Below, in pieces: positions 17,367-26,072 of a stretch of DNA of 64,000 bases (its first letter is position 1; the number at the start of each line of letters is the position of its first letter). Made by a program: the position numbers and the translations under genes. Source of the stretch: JAGRCP01 sp942490705 (GTDB lineage: Bacteria > Chloroflexota > Anaerolineae > Caldilineales > Caldilineaceae); assembly GCA_942490705.1 (NCBI GenBank), contig CALNXY010000007.1, forward strand, positions 140,720-204,719, written 5' to 3'. Below the pieces are notes generated by a model. That model was not told the origin of the DNA. It worked only from the letters and a program-made list of their open reading frames with translations, and did no database searches.

Positions 17367-20300
17367 AGATTTACCTAACCATCAACGGCAACGGGCGCGA
17401 GCTGGACTGTGCGCCAGGCGAGACCCTCATGCAGGTGCTGCGGCGTGAAGGCTTCTACAGCGTTCGCTTTGGCTCCCACACGGGCGAAACCGGCGCGGCC
17501 GCGCTCTTGCTCGACGGCAAGCTGGTCAACGCCGATGTGCTGCTGGCGGCGCAGGCCGACGGTCACGCCATCGAGACCATCGAGGGGCTCTCCAAGGGAC
17601 TCGACCTTCACCCGATTCAGCAGGCCTTCATCCGCTCGGGCGCGATTCAGTCCGGCTACTCCACGCCGGCCATGATCCTGGCGGCCAAGGCGTTGATCGA
17701 ACGTAACCCCAACCCCACCGAGGCTGAAGTGCGCGATGCGCTGTCGGGCATCCTCTGCCGCGAGACGGGTTATCTGAAACCGGTCCAGGCAGTGCTGGAA
17801 GCCGCGGCCGTCATGCGCGGCGAGGCGCCGACCCCCGTGGCGCTTAACGTGCTGCCGCCCATCCTGCCGCCAGGCAGTGAATATGTCGATCTCTTCCGGC
17901 CCGACGATGCGCCAGATGATACCGGTCCGGGGGAAGGTAAGGCGCCTGGCGAGCCTGACGTCCTGTGGGATGCGCCTCTCCCCAGCGCTGATCCCCAGCC
18001 GTCGACGGCCGTGACGACTATGCCCAAATTTGTCGTCGCGCCCGAAGCGCCGGAGACAAAGGTCGTGGGCAAGCCTGAAATCAAGGTCGACGCCGTGAAG
18101 CTGGCCAAAGGCAATCCCGCCTTTGTCGATGACGTGGAGATGCGCGGCATGCTCTACGCCAAGCTGCTGACCAGTCCCCACGCCCATGCCCGCATCCTCG
18201 ACATTGACGACAGCGCGGCCCGTGCCCTGCCCGGCGTCCATGCCGTGATCCACTACAAAAACGTGCCGCGGGTCAAGTATGCCTCGGGCGGCCAGTCGTA
18301 TCCCAACCCGCCGCCCTACGACCAGGTGAGCTTCGACACCAAAGTGCGACACGTCGGCGATCGGGTCGCGGCGGTGGCTGCCGAGTCCCTGGAGATTGCC
18401 GAAGAGGCGCTCAAGCGCATCAAGGTGCAATACGAGGTGCTGCCCGCAGTCTTTGACGAGAACGAAGCCATCCAGCCCGGCGCGCCCGTCATCCATGACG
18501 AGGATGATACCGAAGAGATTCACGACGCTGAACGCAACATCGTTCACCACATCAAGGCCAATATCGGCAATATGGACGACGGGTTTGCCAAGGCCGATCA
18601 CGTCTTTGAACATGCCTATTACGTGCATCAGGTGCAGCAAGCGCCGATCGAGCCCCATATCGCCATTTCGTACTGGGATGCCGACGAGCGTTTGGTCATC
18701 CGTACCTCGACGCAGGTGCCCTTCCACGTGCGTCGCATGGTCGCGCCGCTGCTGGGCATTCCGGTCAAGCGCATCCGCGTGATCAAGCCGCGCATTGGCG
18801 GCGGCTTTGGCGTCAAGCAGGAGATGCTGATCGAGGACATTGTCAGTCATCTGACCGTGGCCACCGGCCGGCCCGTGCGGATGGAACTGACGCGCGAAGA
18901 GGAGTTCATCGCTTCGCGCACGCGCCATCCCCAGAGCATCGTCTACAAGAGCGGCGTCATGAACGACGGCGCCCTCGTCGCTCAGGAGTTGCGCATCGTC
19001 GCCAACACGGGCGCGTACGGTACCCATGGCCTGACCGTGCAGACGGTGAGTGGGCTGCGCGGGCTCAGCACTTACAACGCGTCCTACAAGCGCTTTGACT
19101 GCATTGTGGCCTACACCAACATTCCCGTGCCCGGCGCCTATCGGGGCTACGGCGCGCCCCAGGCGCTCTTTGCGCTGGAGAGCCACATGGACGAGATCGC
19201 CCATGCTTTGGGCATGGACCTCATTGAGTTTCGGCGCAAGAATTGGGTGCGTCCCGGCGATCCGCTGGAGATTGCCGTGCACCTGGCCGAGGGCGAGAAA
19301 GATAATGTCGCCACGATTCCTGTCTTGGGCAGCAGCGGCTTGAGTGAATGCATCGCCCAGGGCATGCAGGCCATCGACTGGTCGCGCCATGGTGATGACG
19401 CCTGGCGTCTGTGCAAGGATTTGATGGACGATCCGGACGCCGCCCATCCCTATCTCCGCCGCGGGCTCGGCATGGCCGTCTGCATGCACGGCACCGCGAT
19501 TCCCGGTCTGGACATGGGCGGGGCCAGCATCAAGATCAACGACGACGGCTCCTTCAATGTACTGGTCGGCGCCACCGATCTGGGCACAGGCTCGGACACG
19601 GTCCTGGGACAGATCGCTGCCGAGGTATTGGGCGTGCCCCTGGACGATATCCTCATGTACTCCAGCGATACCGACATGACGCCATTCGATGTGGGCGCGT
19701 ATGCCTCCAGCACCACCTACATCTCCGGCACTGCGGTTCAGCGTGCGGCCGAACTGGTGCGCGAGCAGATCAAGGAGCGGACGGGCCTCATGTTGGGGTT
19801 GACGGACTGGCAGGAGGTGACGCTCAGCGATCGCCGTGCGCATGCGCCCGACGGTCGCTCGGTCACATTGGAGGAAGTCGCCCTCCATTCGCTCCACCAG
19901 GACCAGCAGCGGCAGATCATGGCCACGGCTTCTTTTGTGGCAACCGATTCGCCGCCGCCCTTCGCCGGCCAATTCGCTGAAGTGGAGGTCGACATCCGCA
20001 CCGGTCAGGTGACGGTCAAAAAGCTGGTGATGGCGGTCGATTGCGGTGTGGCCATCAATCCCATGACGGCCAGCGGACAGATCGAGGGCGGCATGACCCA
20101 GGCCCTGGGCTATGCCCATTGCGAGGAGATGGCGTACGACGCAGCAGGCCGGATGGTCAATGCCAGCTTTGGTCCGTACAAGATCTATCGCGCCGACGAG
20201 ATGCCTGAACTGGAGACGATTCTGGTCCAGACCATCGAGCCGACAGGTCCCTTTGGGGCCAAGGCCGTGGCCGAGATTCCCAAGGACGGCGTCGCGCCGG

Positions 20301-20398
20301 CGATGGCGAACGCCATCTTCCACGCCACGGGCGTGCGCGTGCGCAGCATTCCCTTTACGCCGGAACGGGTCTGGCGTGCATTGGCGCAGCGAGCATGA
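17363..20398 (+). CDS. xdhD: XdhD-like molybdopterin hydroxylase with degenerate 2Fe-2S domain
   Basis: 1011 residues. Residues 1-165 have the ferredoxin-plus-helical layout of a XDH [2Fe-2S] subunit, fused to the molybdopterin domains (from about 225). The cluster cysteines are gone: SVRFGSHTGETGAAALLLDG, IQSGYSTPAMI and LCRETGY keep only one of the eight expected. From memory, E. coli XdhD (YgfN) shows the same loss, so this is probably a family trait. The Mo domain looks active: a GGGFGVKQE loop, ATDLGTGSDTVLGQ, and the catalytic Glu in GAKAVAEIP. It is a purine- or other heterocycle-type hydroxylase thought to carry a labile selenium. The substrate is unknown. Confidence 0.9.
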   Translation: MKIYLTINGNGRELDCAPGETLMQVLRREGFYSVRFGSHTGETGAAALLLDGKLVNADVLLAAQADGHAIETIEGLSKGLDLHPIQQAFIRSGAIQSGYSTPAMILAAKALIERNPNPTEAEVRDALSGILCRETGYLKPVQAVLEAAAVMRGEAPTPVALNVLPPILPPGSEYVDLFRPDDAPDDTGPGEGKAPGEPDVLWDAPLPSADPQPSTAVTTMPKFVVAPEAPETKVVGKPEIKVDAVKLAKGNPAFVDDVEMRGMLYAKLLTSPHAHARILDIDDSAARALPGVHAVIHYKNVPRVKYASGGQSYPNPPPYDQVSFDTKVRHVGDRVAAVAAESLEIAEEALKRIKVQYEVLPAVFDENEAIQPGAPVIHDEDDTEEIHDAERNIVHHIKANIGNMDDGFAKADHVFEHAYYVHQVQQAPIEPHIAISYWDADERLVIRTSTQVPFHVRRMVAPLLGIPVKRIRVIKPRIGGGFGVKQEMLIEDIVSHLTVATGRPVRMELTREEEFIASRTRHPQSIVYKSGVMNDGALVAQELRIVANTGAYGTHGLTVQTVSGLRGLSTYNASYKRFDCIVAYTNIPVPGAYRGYGAPQALFALESHMDEIAHALGMDLIEFRRKNWVRPGDPLEIAVHLAEGEKDNVATIPVLGSSGLSECIAQGMQAIDWSRHGDDAWRLCKDLMDDPDAAHPYLRRGLGMAVCMHGTAIPGLDMGGASIKINDDGSFNVLVGATDLGTGSDTVLGQIAAEVLGVPLDDILMYSSDTDMTPFDVGAYASSTTYISGTAVQRAAELVREQIKERTGLMLGLTDWQEVTLSDRRAHAPDGRSVTLEEVALHSLHQDQQRQIMATASFVATDSPPPFAGQFAEVEVDIRTGQVTVKKLVMAVDCGVAINPMTASGQIEGGMTQALGYAHCEEMAYDAAGRMVNASFGPYKIYRADEMPELETILVQTIEPTGPFGAKAVAEIPKDGVAPAMANAIFHATGVRVRSIPFTPERVWRALAQRA

Positions 20399-21621
20399 AC
20401 GCCTGCGTCATTGTCGGCCACGGCAGCTTGCGCAGCGCCAGCGGCGCCGCCATGCTCCGCCTGGCCGCGCGTCTGCGCGAGCGTGGCCTGGTCGATCTGG
20501 CTGAAGCCGGCTTTCTCAACTACAGCCGGCCTACGATGGCTGACGCGGTCGAAAAGTGTGTGAACGCCGGCGCCACGCGCATCGTTGTCCAGCCCTACTT
20601 TCTTATCGACGGCGCGTATGTTCAGAATGACCTCCCGGCGCTGATCGCGCAGGAGGAAGCGCGTTATCCTGACGTCATCTTCGAGGCGGCGGCCCCCTTT
20701 GGCGCGCATCCCGCACTGGTTGAGTTGACGCTGAAGCGTGTGGCCGCAGTCGATCCGACACTGGGCGCGTCTCAACCGGCTAGCGCTTTGCTTCTTCTCG
20801 CTCATGGCACGACGATCCCGCCGGCCAACCGCGCCATTGAGGAAGTCGCCGCAGCCGTGGGCGAGGAGGCCGAGTACGATTCGGTTGGCGTCGCCTATCT
20901 CGATCTCAATCAACCGACCATCCCCGATGCCCTGGACGCCTTGGCCGCCGACGGCTATGGCTTCATCGTTACCATGCCCTACTTTCTCCATCAGGGTCGG
21001 CACGTCGCCGAAGATGTGCCCGCGCTACTGGAGGAGGCCGCCGCACGCTGGCCCGACGTCATCTTCGCCCACGCTGAGCACCTTGGCTATGACCTGCTGC
21101 TCGCCGATCTGATCGCTGAACGCATTGCTTCTGTGATCGCGCCGGCTCCATCGCTCTATCCAATCACGCTGACGCGGCTGGCGGAGAGCGATGTTCTGGT
21201 CGTTGGTGGGGGGACGGTGGGCGAACGCAAGATCGCGCGCCTGCTAGAGGCCGGCGCGCAGGTGCGTTTGGTCAGTCCGCAAGCGACGTCGACGCTGCGG
21301 GCATGGGCCGGCGCAGGCCGCATTGGCTGGCAGGCGCGGCCCTATGCAGCGGGCGATATCGGCTCCGCGCTGCTGGTCTTTGCCGCCACCGACGAGCGTG
21401 AGGTCAACGCCGCCGTCGCCGCGGACGCTCATGCTGCGGGCTGTCTCATCAACGTGGCAGACGCGCCTGGGGACGGAAACTTTCACGTCCCGGCGGTACC
21501 TGCAACCGAAGATGCCGTGGTGGCCGTCAGTACCCGCGCCGGTGATCCCCGCCGCGCCCAGCGCCTGCGCAATCGCATCGCCCAGGCGTTGGCGGACGAT
21601 GCCGAGAGCGTGACTGAGTAA
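20395..21621 (+). CDS. Fusion: two CbiX-type chelatase domains plus precorrin-2 dehydrogenase domain
   Basis: 408 residues. Domain 1 (about 1-115) begins VIVGHGSLRSASGAAML and domain 2 (about 130-245) begins LLLAHGTTIPPANRAIEEV; both look like sirohydrochlorin chelatase halves with the metal-binding His. Domain 3 (about 260-400) has the Rossmann loop VLVVGGGTVGERKIARLLEAG of precorrin-2 dehydrogenase. Together they could turn precorrin-2 into siroheme or cobalt-sirohydrochlorin. It overlaps xdhD by 4 bp (ATGA) and precedes ssnA by 45 bp, so it is part of the Se/Mo operon, an unexpected place for a tetrapyrrole enzyme. Confidence 0.9.
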   Translation: MNACVIVGHGSLRSASGAAMLRLAARLRERGLVDLAEAGFLNYSRPTMADAVEKCVNAGATRIVVQPYFLIDGAYVQNDLPALIAQEEARYPDVIFEAAAPFGAHPALVELTLKRVAAVDPTLGASQPASALLLLAHGTTIPPANRAIEEVAAAVGEEAEYDSVGVAYLDLNQPTIPDALDALAADGYGFIVTMPYFLHQGRHVAEDVPALLEEAAARWPDVIFAHAEHLGYDLLLADLIAERIASVIAPAPSLYPITLTRLAESDVLVVGGGTVGERKIARLLEAGAQVRLVSPQATSTLRAWAGAGRIGWQARPYAAGDIGSALLVFAATDEREVNAAVAADAHAAGCLINVADAPGDGNFHVPAVPATEDAVVAVSTRAGDPRRAQRLRNRIAQALADDAESVTE

Positions 21622-21666
21622 GGCGCCAGGGCACTTAATTTTTTACCGCAAGTCTGGAGAAATCAT

Positions 21667-23013
21667 ATGCTATTAACACATGGCTTGGTCATCACGTTCG
21701 ACGCAGACGCCGACGTCAATGGCGTCATTCCTGACGGCGCCGTCTACTACGAAGGCGACACCATTGTCGCCGTGGGCTCGACAGCCGAGCTGACGGCCCG
21801 CTATCCTGCGGCCGAGACGCTCGACGTGCGCGGCAAGGTCATCATGCCGGGCATGGTCTGTGCGCATACGCACTTCTATGGCGGCTTTGCCCGGGGCATG
21901 GCCATCCCCGGCGAAGCGCCGGCCAATTTCATGCAGGTGCTGGAGCGCCTCTGGTGGAAGATCGACCGCGCGCTGACCCTGGAGGATGCCGAATACAGCG
22001 CGCTGGTGGCGCTGGTGGACGCCATCCGTCATGGCACAACCACGCTGATTGACCACCACGCCAGCCCCAACGCAATCGATGGCTCACTCGATGCGTTGGC
22101 CGGGGCCGCGAGCCAATCCGGTCTGCGCGTGGGGCTCTGCTACGAGGTGACCGACCGTAATGGATTGGACGGTGCGCAGGCGGGCATCGCCGAAAATGTG
22201 CGCTTCCTCAAGCGGCTCCAGTCGGCGCCCGACCCCAAGCTGGGCGCGTCCTTTGGCCTGCACGCTGCCTTCACCGTCAGCGACGCCACGCTGGAGGCGT
22301 GCGTGGCCGCGGCAGCAGGGCTGCCCACCGGCTTCCACATCCACGTGGCCGAGGACGCGGCCGATGAAGCGCTCAGCCTGGCCGAGCATGGGATGCGCGT
22401 GGCGCCGCGGCTGGCGCGCCACGGCATACTCGGCCCGCAAACGCTCATCGCCCACGCCATCCATGTCGACGAGGCCGAGGTCGAGATCTTTGCCGCACAC
22501 GATGTCAAGATCAGCCATCAGCCGCGCTCCAACATGAACAACGCCGTGGGCGTGGCCGCGGTCGAGCAATTGCTGGATAGCGGCATTACCGTGGGCCTGG
22601 GCAATGATGGCTTCTACAACAACATGTTTAGCGAGATCCATACCGCGTACCTCCTGCACAAAGTCGCGCAGGGCGATCCCCGCGCCATGCCGGGCGACCG
22701 CTTGATGGAGATGGCCTTTGCCAACAACGCGCAGATCGCGTCACTCTTCTTTCCTAGATCTGTCGGTGCACTCACGGCGGGCGCATTTGCCGACATCATT
22801 CTGCTCGACTACGTGCCCTACACGCCCCTGACGTCGGGCAACTACCCCTGGCAGCTCATCTTTGGCATGGACGGCAGCCACGTCACCCACACCATCTGCG
22901 GCGGTCAAATGCTAATGGCCGACCGCCAACTCCTCACGTTGGATGAAGAAGCCATCGCCGCCCGCGCCCTGGAACTCGCCCCGGGCATCTGGCAGCGGGT
23001 GGCCGATATGTAG
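21667..23013 (+). CDS. ssnA: SsnA-type amidohydrolase
   Basis: 448 residues, metal-dependent amidohydrolase of the chlorohydrolase/deaminase branch. Metal and catalytic motifs: CAHTHFYGGFARG (HxH), GFHIHVAEDAADEA, LIAHAIHVDEAEVEIF and VGLGNDGFYNNMFSEIH (Asp). ATG 21667 follows TCTGGAGAAATC. SsnA is a constant member of selenium-dependent molybdenum hydroxylase clusters and probably deaminates or opens a heterocyclic substrate or product of XdhD. That role is inferred from co-occurrence. Confidence 0.92.
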   Translation: MLLTHGLVITFDADADVNGVIPDGAVYYEGDTIVAVGSTAELTARYPAAETLDVRGKVIMPGMVCAHTHFYGGFARGMAIPGEAPANFMQVLERLWWKIDRALTLEDAEYSALVALVDAIRHGTTTLIDHHASPNAIDGSLDALAGAASQSGLRVGLCYEVTDRNGLDGAQAGIAENVRFLKRLQSAPDPKLGASFGLHAAFTVSDATLEACVAAAAGLPTGFHIHVAEDAADEALSLAEHGMRVAPRLARHGILGPQTLIAHAIHVDEAEVEIFAAHDVKISHQPRSNMNNAVGVAAVEQLLDSGITVGLGNDGFYNNMFSEIHTAYLLHKVAQGDPRAMPGDRLMEMAFANNAQIASLFFPRSVGALTAGAFADIILLDYVPYTPLTSGNYPWQLIFGMDGSHVTHTICGGQMLMADRQLLTLDEEAIAARALELAPGIWQRVADM

Positions 23014-23021
23014 ACGGTATA

Positions 23022-23114
23022 GAACGCGGATTTGGCGGACGGTGCAGAGGCACACGGATCTCTCTATCAAGAGAAGATCTGCGAAAATCCGCCTCATCCG
23101 CCAAATCCGCGTTC
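23022..23114. repeat. Long hairpin repeat with 18-bp perfect arms
   Basis: GAACGCGGATTTGGCGGA at 23022-23039 and its exact complement at 23097-23114 enclose a 57-nt centre with its own near-palindrome (GATCTCTCTATCAAGAGAAGA, 23058 onward). It fills the spacer between ssnA and yqeB. The ACGCGGATTTGGCGGA type sequence is a kind of intergenic palindrome seen in many environmental genomes. It would reduce read-through or mark an mRNA end inside the operon. Confidence 0.75.
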
Positions 23115-23130
23115 CATCTTCTCCTTCACC

Positions 23131-23937
23131 ATGAAAGATCCATGCATGCCCGAAAAGTTAGTGGTCGTCAAAGGCGGGGGGGACCTGGCCAGCGGGGTGA
23201 TCTATCGCCTCCTACGCGCCCGCTTCCCGGTGATCGTGACCGAACTGGCTGCGCCCCTGTTCGTGCGCCGGACGGTCTCCTTTGGCGAAGCGATCTACCA
23301 GGGCGAGGTCGACATTGAGGGGATCAAGGCCCGGCGCGTCGATGGGCCGGACGCGGCCCTGGCGCTGGCTGCAGCAGGCGGTCTACCCGTCGTGGTGGAT
23401 GCCCAAGCGGCCATCATCAAGGCGTTGCAGCCGGCGCTTGTGGTCGACGGCATCATGGCCAAGGTCAATACGGGCACGCGTATGGATGACGCGCCGCTCG
23501 TGGTGGCGCTGGGGCCCGGCTTCACGGCTGGCGTCGACTGCCATGCTGTGGTGGAGACCATGCGCGGGCACTGGCTTGGCCGGCTGATCTACGACGGCGC
23601 GGCGGCCGCGGATACGGGCACGCCCGGCCTGGTGGCCGGCCGCGACGTTGACCGTGTCCTGCGTGCGCCGGCTGCCGGGCATGTGCAGGGCTTATGCGCG
23701 ATTGGTGATCGGGTGGAGGCGGAGGAAGTGATTGCGACGGTCAGCGGCCAAGAAGTGCGTGCGCCCTTTGCCGGCGTCCTGCGTGGCATCATTCATCCGG
23801 CCGTGACCGTCACCCCGGGAATGAAGATCGGCGATCTGGATCCCCGGGGTGTGGTCGAGCACTGCTTTACGATCAGCGACAAGGCGCTGGCCATCGGCGG
23901 GGCCGTGCTGGAGGCGGTGCTGGCCAAATATCCGTAG
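23131..23937 (+). CDS. yqeB: YqeB, selenium-dependent molybdenum hydroxylase system protein
   Basis: 268 residues from ATG 23131; ATG 23146 (MPEKL) is an equally possible start. An upstream open frame to 23032 runs through the hairpin repeat and is rejected. VVVKGGGDLASGVIYRLL near the N-terminus and TELAAPLFVRRTVSFGEAIY match the YqeB/EF2563 family. The middle carries an acidic VDCHAVVETMRGHWLG stretch, and the C-terminal half is a barrel-sandwich-like region (GDRVEAEEVIATVSGQEV). It is thought to help insert labile selenium into the molybdenum cofactor. It is the last gene of the cluster. Confidence 0.9.
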   Translation: MKDPCMPEKLVVVKGGGDLASGVIYRLLRARFPVIVTELAAPLFVRRTVSFGEAIYQGEVDIEGIKARRVDGPDAALALAAAGGLPVVVDAQAAIIKALQPALVVDGIMAKVNTGTRMDDAPLVVALGPGFTAGVDCHAVVETMRGHWLGRLIYDGAAAADTGTPGLVAGRDVDRVLRAPAAGHVQGLCAIGDRVEAEEVIATVSGQEVRAPFAGVLRGIIHPAVTVTPGMKIGDLDPRGVVEHCFTISDKALAIGGAVLEAVLAKYP

Positions 23938-23977
23938 ACACTCGCCTCCCGACCACTCCGGTCAAGCCACTTGGCCG

Positions 23978-24304
23978 CTACCCGGCTGCTTTGATGGGGT
24001 CGGGCACAATCGGTGATGCATCCCATATTTCAAACGTAACATTGGGGCAGCCGGTGGCCCGTAGTTCGGCAATCTGATTTGCGCACGCTTCGGACGAAAT
24101 CCATGCCTGGGCAGCGGCAAGGGTCGCAAATTCGGTGTGTACCATCACCTGCGGTGAAGCGCCATAGGCGGTGCGATACGCCCGAAATTCCTTGACGCCA
24201 GGCTGCTGCATGATGGTGGGAATCCACGAAGTGGCCGCTTTTTGGCCATACTCTTCAAGCTTGTCCTGTGCAGGCAAATCCCAACTCGTGATGACGAGTG
24301 CCAT
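23978..24304 (-). CDS. Small ABM/dimeric alpha-beta barrel protein
   Basis: 108 residues from ATG 24304, preceded by AAAGGAG at the right distance. The sequence MALVITSWDLPAQDKLEEY, then IMQQPGVKEFRAYRT and VMVHTEFATLAAAQAW, fits the stress-responsive or antibiotic-biosynthesis-monooxygenase type ferredoxin-like fold. No catalytic residue can be named. It is the last of three minus-strand genes with matching AAGGAG sites (24792-25395, 24451-24741, this one), a likely operon divergent from the SARP regulator. Confidence 0.7.
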   Translation of the reverse strand: MALVITSWDLPAQDKLEEYGQKAATSWIPTIMQQPGVKEFRAYRTAYGASPQVMVHTEFATLAAAQAWISSEACANQIAELRATGCPNVTFEIWDASPIVPDPIKAAG

Positions 24305-24450
24305 GTTCCTTCTCCTTTGGTTGGTTAGTACTGCCGACAATTGATTGACCGGGGGAGCGGTCGACGATCAGGGAAGCGTGCAATACGCATCGCTGACCAT
24401 GGTTGGACTATTCAGCTGGTGCTGGCGCCAGGTGCTGACGCCAGTTGCTG

Positions 24451-24741
24451 CTACGCGCTGGCGTGGACGCGCACCGTCCCACTCGATGATACCGGCCCAC
24501 TGGGGAACAAGTGGGCCACGGACTTCACCCAATCTGCCGCCCGGCGGTCCGATTCCTGCGCGCCGGCCGCATCTTCAAAGATGCCGACAGAGGCAACTCT
24601 GCCTTCACCGTGGTCGATCGCGTAGTAAGCGACAAAGCCGGGTGTTTGGCTGACAATCGGCACGAAGCCGCTCTCTACCTCCTGCACAATCTTCTCCATA
24701 TCTTCCGGCTTGACTTCATACTGGCGAATTGCAACGTACAT
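24451..24741 (-). CDS. Antibiotic biosynthesis monooxygenase (ABM) domain protein
   Basis: 96 residues from ATG 24741, chosen because AAAGGAGAG precedes it; longer frames upstream lack a site. MYVAIRQYEVKPEDMEKIVQ, VSQTPGFVAYYAID and VASVGIFEDAAGAQESDR are typical of an ABM domain. Such proteins are small monooxygenases or ligand-binding dimers. It is in a putative operon with the neighbouring ABM-like gene and a hypothetical gene, next to a SARP/AAA regulator. The substrate is unknown. Confidence 0.78.
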   Translation of the reverse strand: MYVAIRQYEVKPEDMEKIVQEVESGFVPIVSQTPGFVAYYAIDHGEGRVASVGIFEDAAGAQESDRRAADWVKSVAHLFPSGPVSSSGTVRVHASA

Positions 24742-24791
24742 AACTACTCTCCTTTGAAATAGGTGGTGCAAGGGGACGGACGCAGACTCGA

Positions 24792-25395
24792 CTATTGAGC
24801 AACGACCTTGTATTGCCACAAGGTCAGGTGATGGCGTGCCGGCTCGTCGACGCCAAGCCTTTGGCGTCGTCCGGAACAGGATTCGATTTGTGGTCCGGCG
24901 GTGGGCCACATCTCCAATCCCGCGTTGAAGCGCCGCAGTTGCGCCAGCTGCCGGCTGAGCCCCGTGATCTCCTGGGCAGGATACGCCGGTTCAATGCTGC
25001 AGCGGAAGCGCCCGACCACACTCGGCTGAGCCGGCGGCTGGGCGCAACGTCTGTTCGATCTCATCGAGCAAGGCGGCAACCTCCGTTTCAAGCAGCGGCG
25101 CCATTTCGGCGGCGATCAGGCGCCCCAGGCATGCGGCGGTTTGCGCCTCCCAATCCATGAGCATGGCGTGCGCGCGCTGGCGCGCGGGAGGCGATTGCAT
25201 CAAATCGTTGAGCCTCCCCAGACAATCGGTGCGTTCATCTTCGCGGCAGATGAGCCGTACCGAATCCGTTGCCGCGAGCCGACCCGCAACGGTTGGAAAA
25301 GCATGCACCGACTGCCATGGCGAAAGAAGGTCCTGCCGTGTGACAATCGCCATCTTCTTATTATTGTGCGGCCCTTCATTGTAGTTCAACATCAT
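24792..25395 (-). CDS. Hypothetical protein, probably one gene split by a frameshift
   Basis: The ATG at 25395 has AAGGAG upstream. The frame runs 134 residues to 24991. Near 25027 a second frame continues with plausible protein (PSVVGRFRCSIEPAYPAQ... ending LTLWQYKVVAQ) to a stop at 24792. Removing one G of a GG pair joins them into about 201 residues. The joined stop sits 50 bp before the next ABM gene, as expected for an operon. No domain is recognised; the N-terminal half is helical and charged. The break may be a real mutation or a sequence error. Confidence 0.45.
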
Positions 25396-26072
25396 GTGCT
25401 CCTTCGCCGATCTGGAAGATCCAGACCCGCCAAATCACTCCCGAAGCGGACTTCAAGTATTGTCGCTGTCGACTACCGGTGACCTGTCGTAACCCTGACA
25501 GAGTGCCACCAGGTTTGTTTTCGACAGCGTTCGATCCCGAATCAAGCGCAACCATTGCGAAGGAAAGCTTGAGCCGCGTCAGCTTGTGGCAACGATGAGA
25601 AACAGGGTGCTTGCCGCATTGTTGCAGCGTCTGCGTTACCGCAGCGTTACTGTTTCTATTGTGCAGAGTGCGTTAACCGGACGGGTGATGAGTTCGCCAC
25701 AGGCTGATGACGGTTGAGAAGAGTGCCAAACATGAACCGTTCTTCCGGGCTGATCACATTGATCGGCGCTGTTTGGTCAGTTGGTTGCAGTCTATTTGGT
25801 TACCGTCGCGGGAACGTCGCGCTGTCCAATCTGCGATCCTGTCGCCGCTGGGAGAAGTAAACCATAGCGAGCGCTTCCACAGCGCTTCCACGACGCTTCA
25901 CGAAGGGGATGTCGCTTTTTGTGCGGTTGGACAACACTCGGGTCTGGTATATGATGGGGCATCTTCTGGGCTCGTCTGCCTATTCGTTTCATGCGGCAGC
26001 CAGCGCGGCAAGTCTGCATCGATAGTCAAATCTCGTCCAGCACGCGTCCCCCCAGTTCAGTCAACCTTCTCC
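25396..26072. other. Divergent intergenic and leader region before the SARP regulator
   Basis: About 680 bp. Part of it (25707-26072) is open in the frame of the downstream regulator, but the translated residues look non-native and no ribosome site precedes the early start. The real start is more likely at 26073. No convincing promoter pair or small gene was found. Confidence 0.4.

Noticed and set aside
17375..20323. A 982-residue open frame on the minus strand
   Set aside because: It is the mirror of xdhD; codon bias keeps the opposite strand open. The xdhD protein is conserved and the antisense product is not protein-like (rich in His, Gly and Arg).
17363..20398. Selenocysteine codon in the molybdenum hydroxylase
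   Set aside because: No in-frame TGA interrupts the gene. Selenium in this enzyme class is thought to be a labile cofactor ligand, not selenocysteine.
25707..26072. N-terminal extension of the SARP regulator by 122 residues
   Set aside because: The extra residues are not family-like, there is no ribosome site, and the winged-helix domain starts right after Met at 26073.
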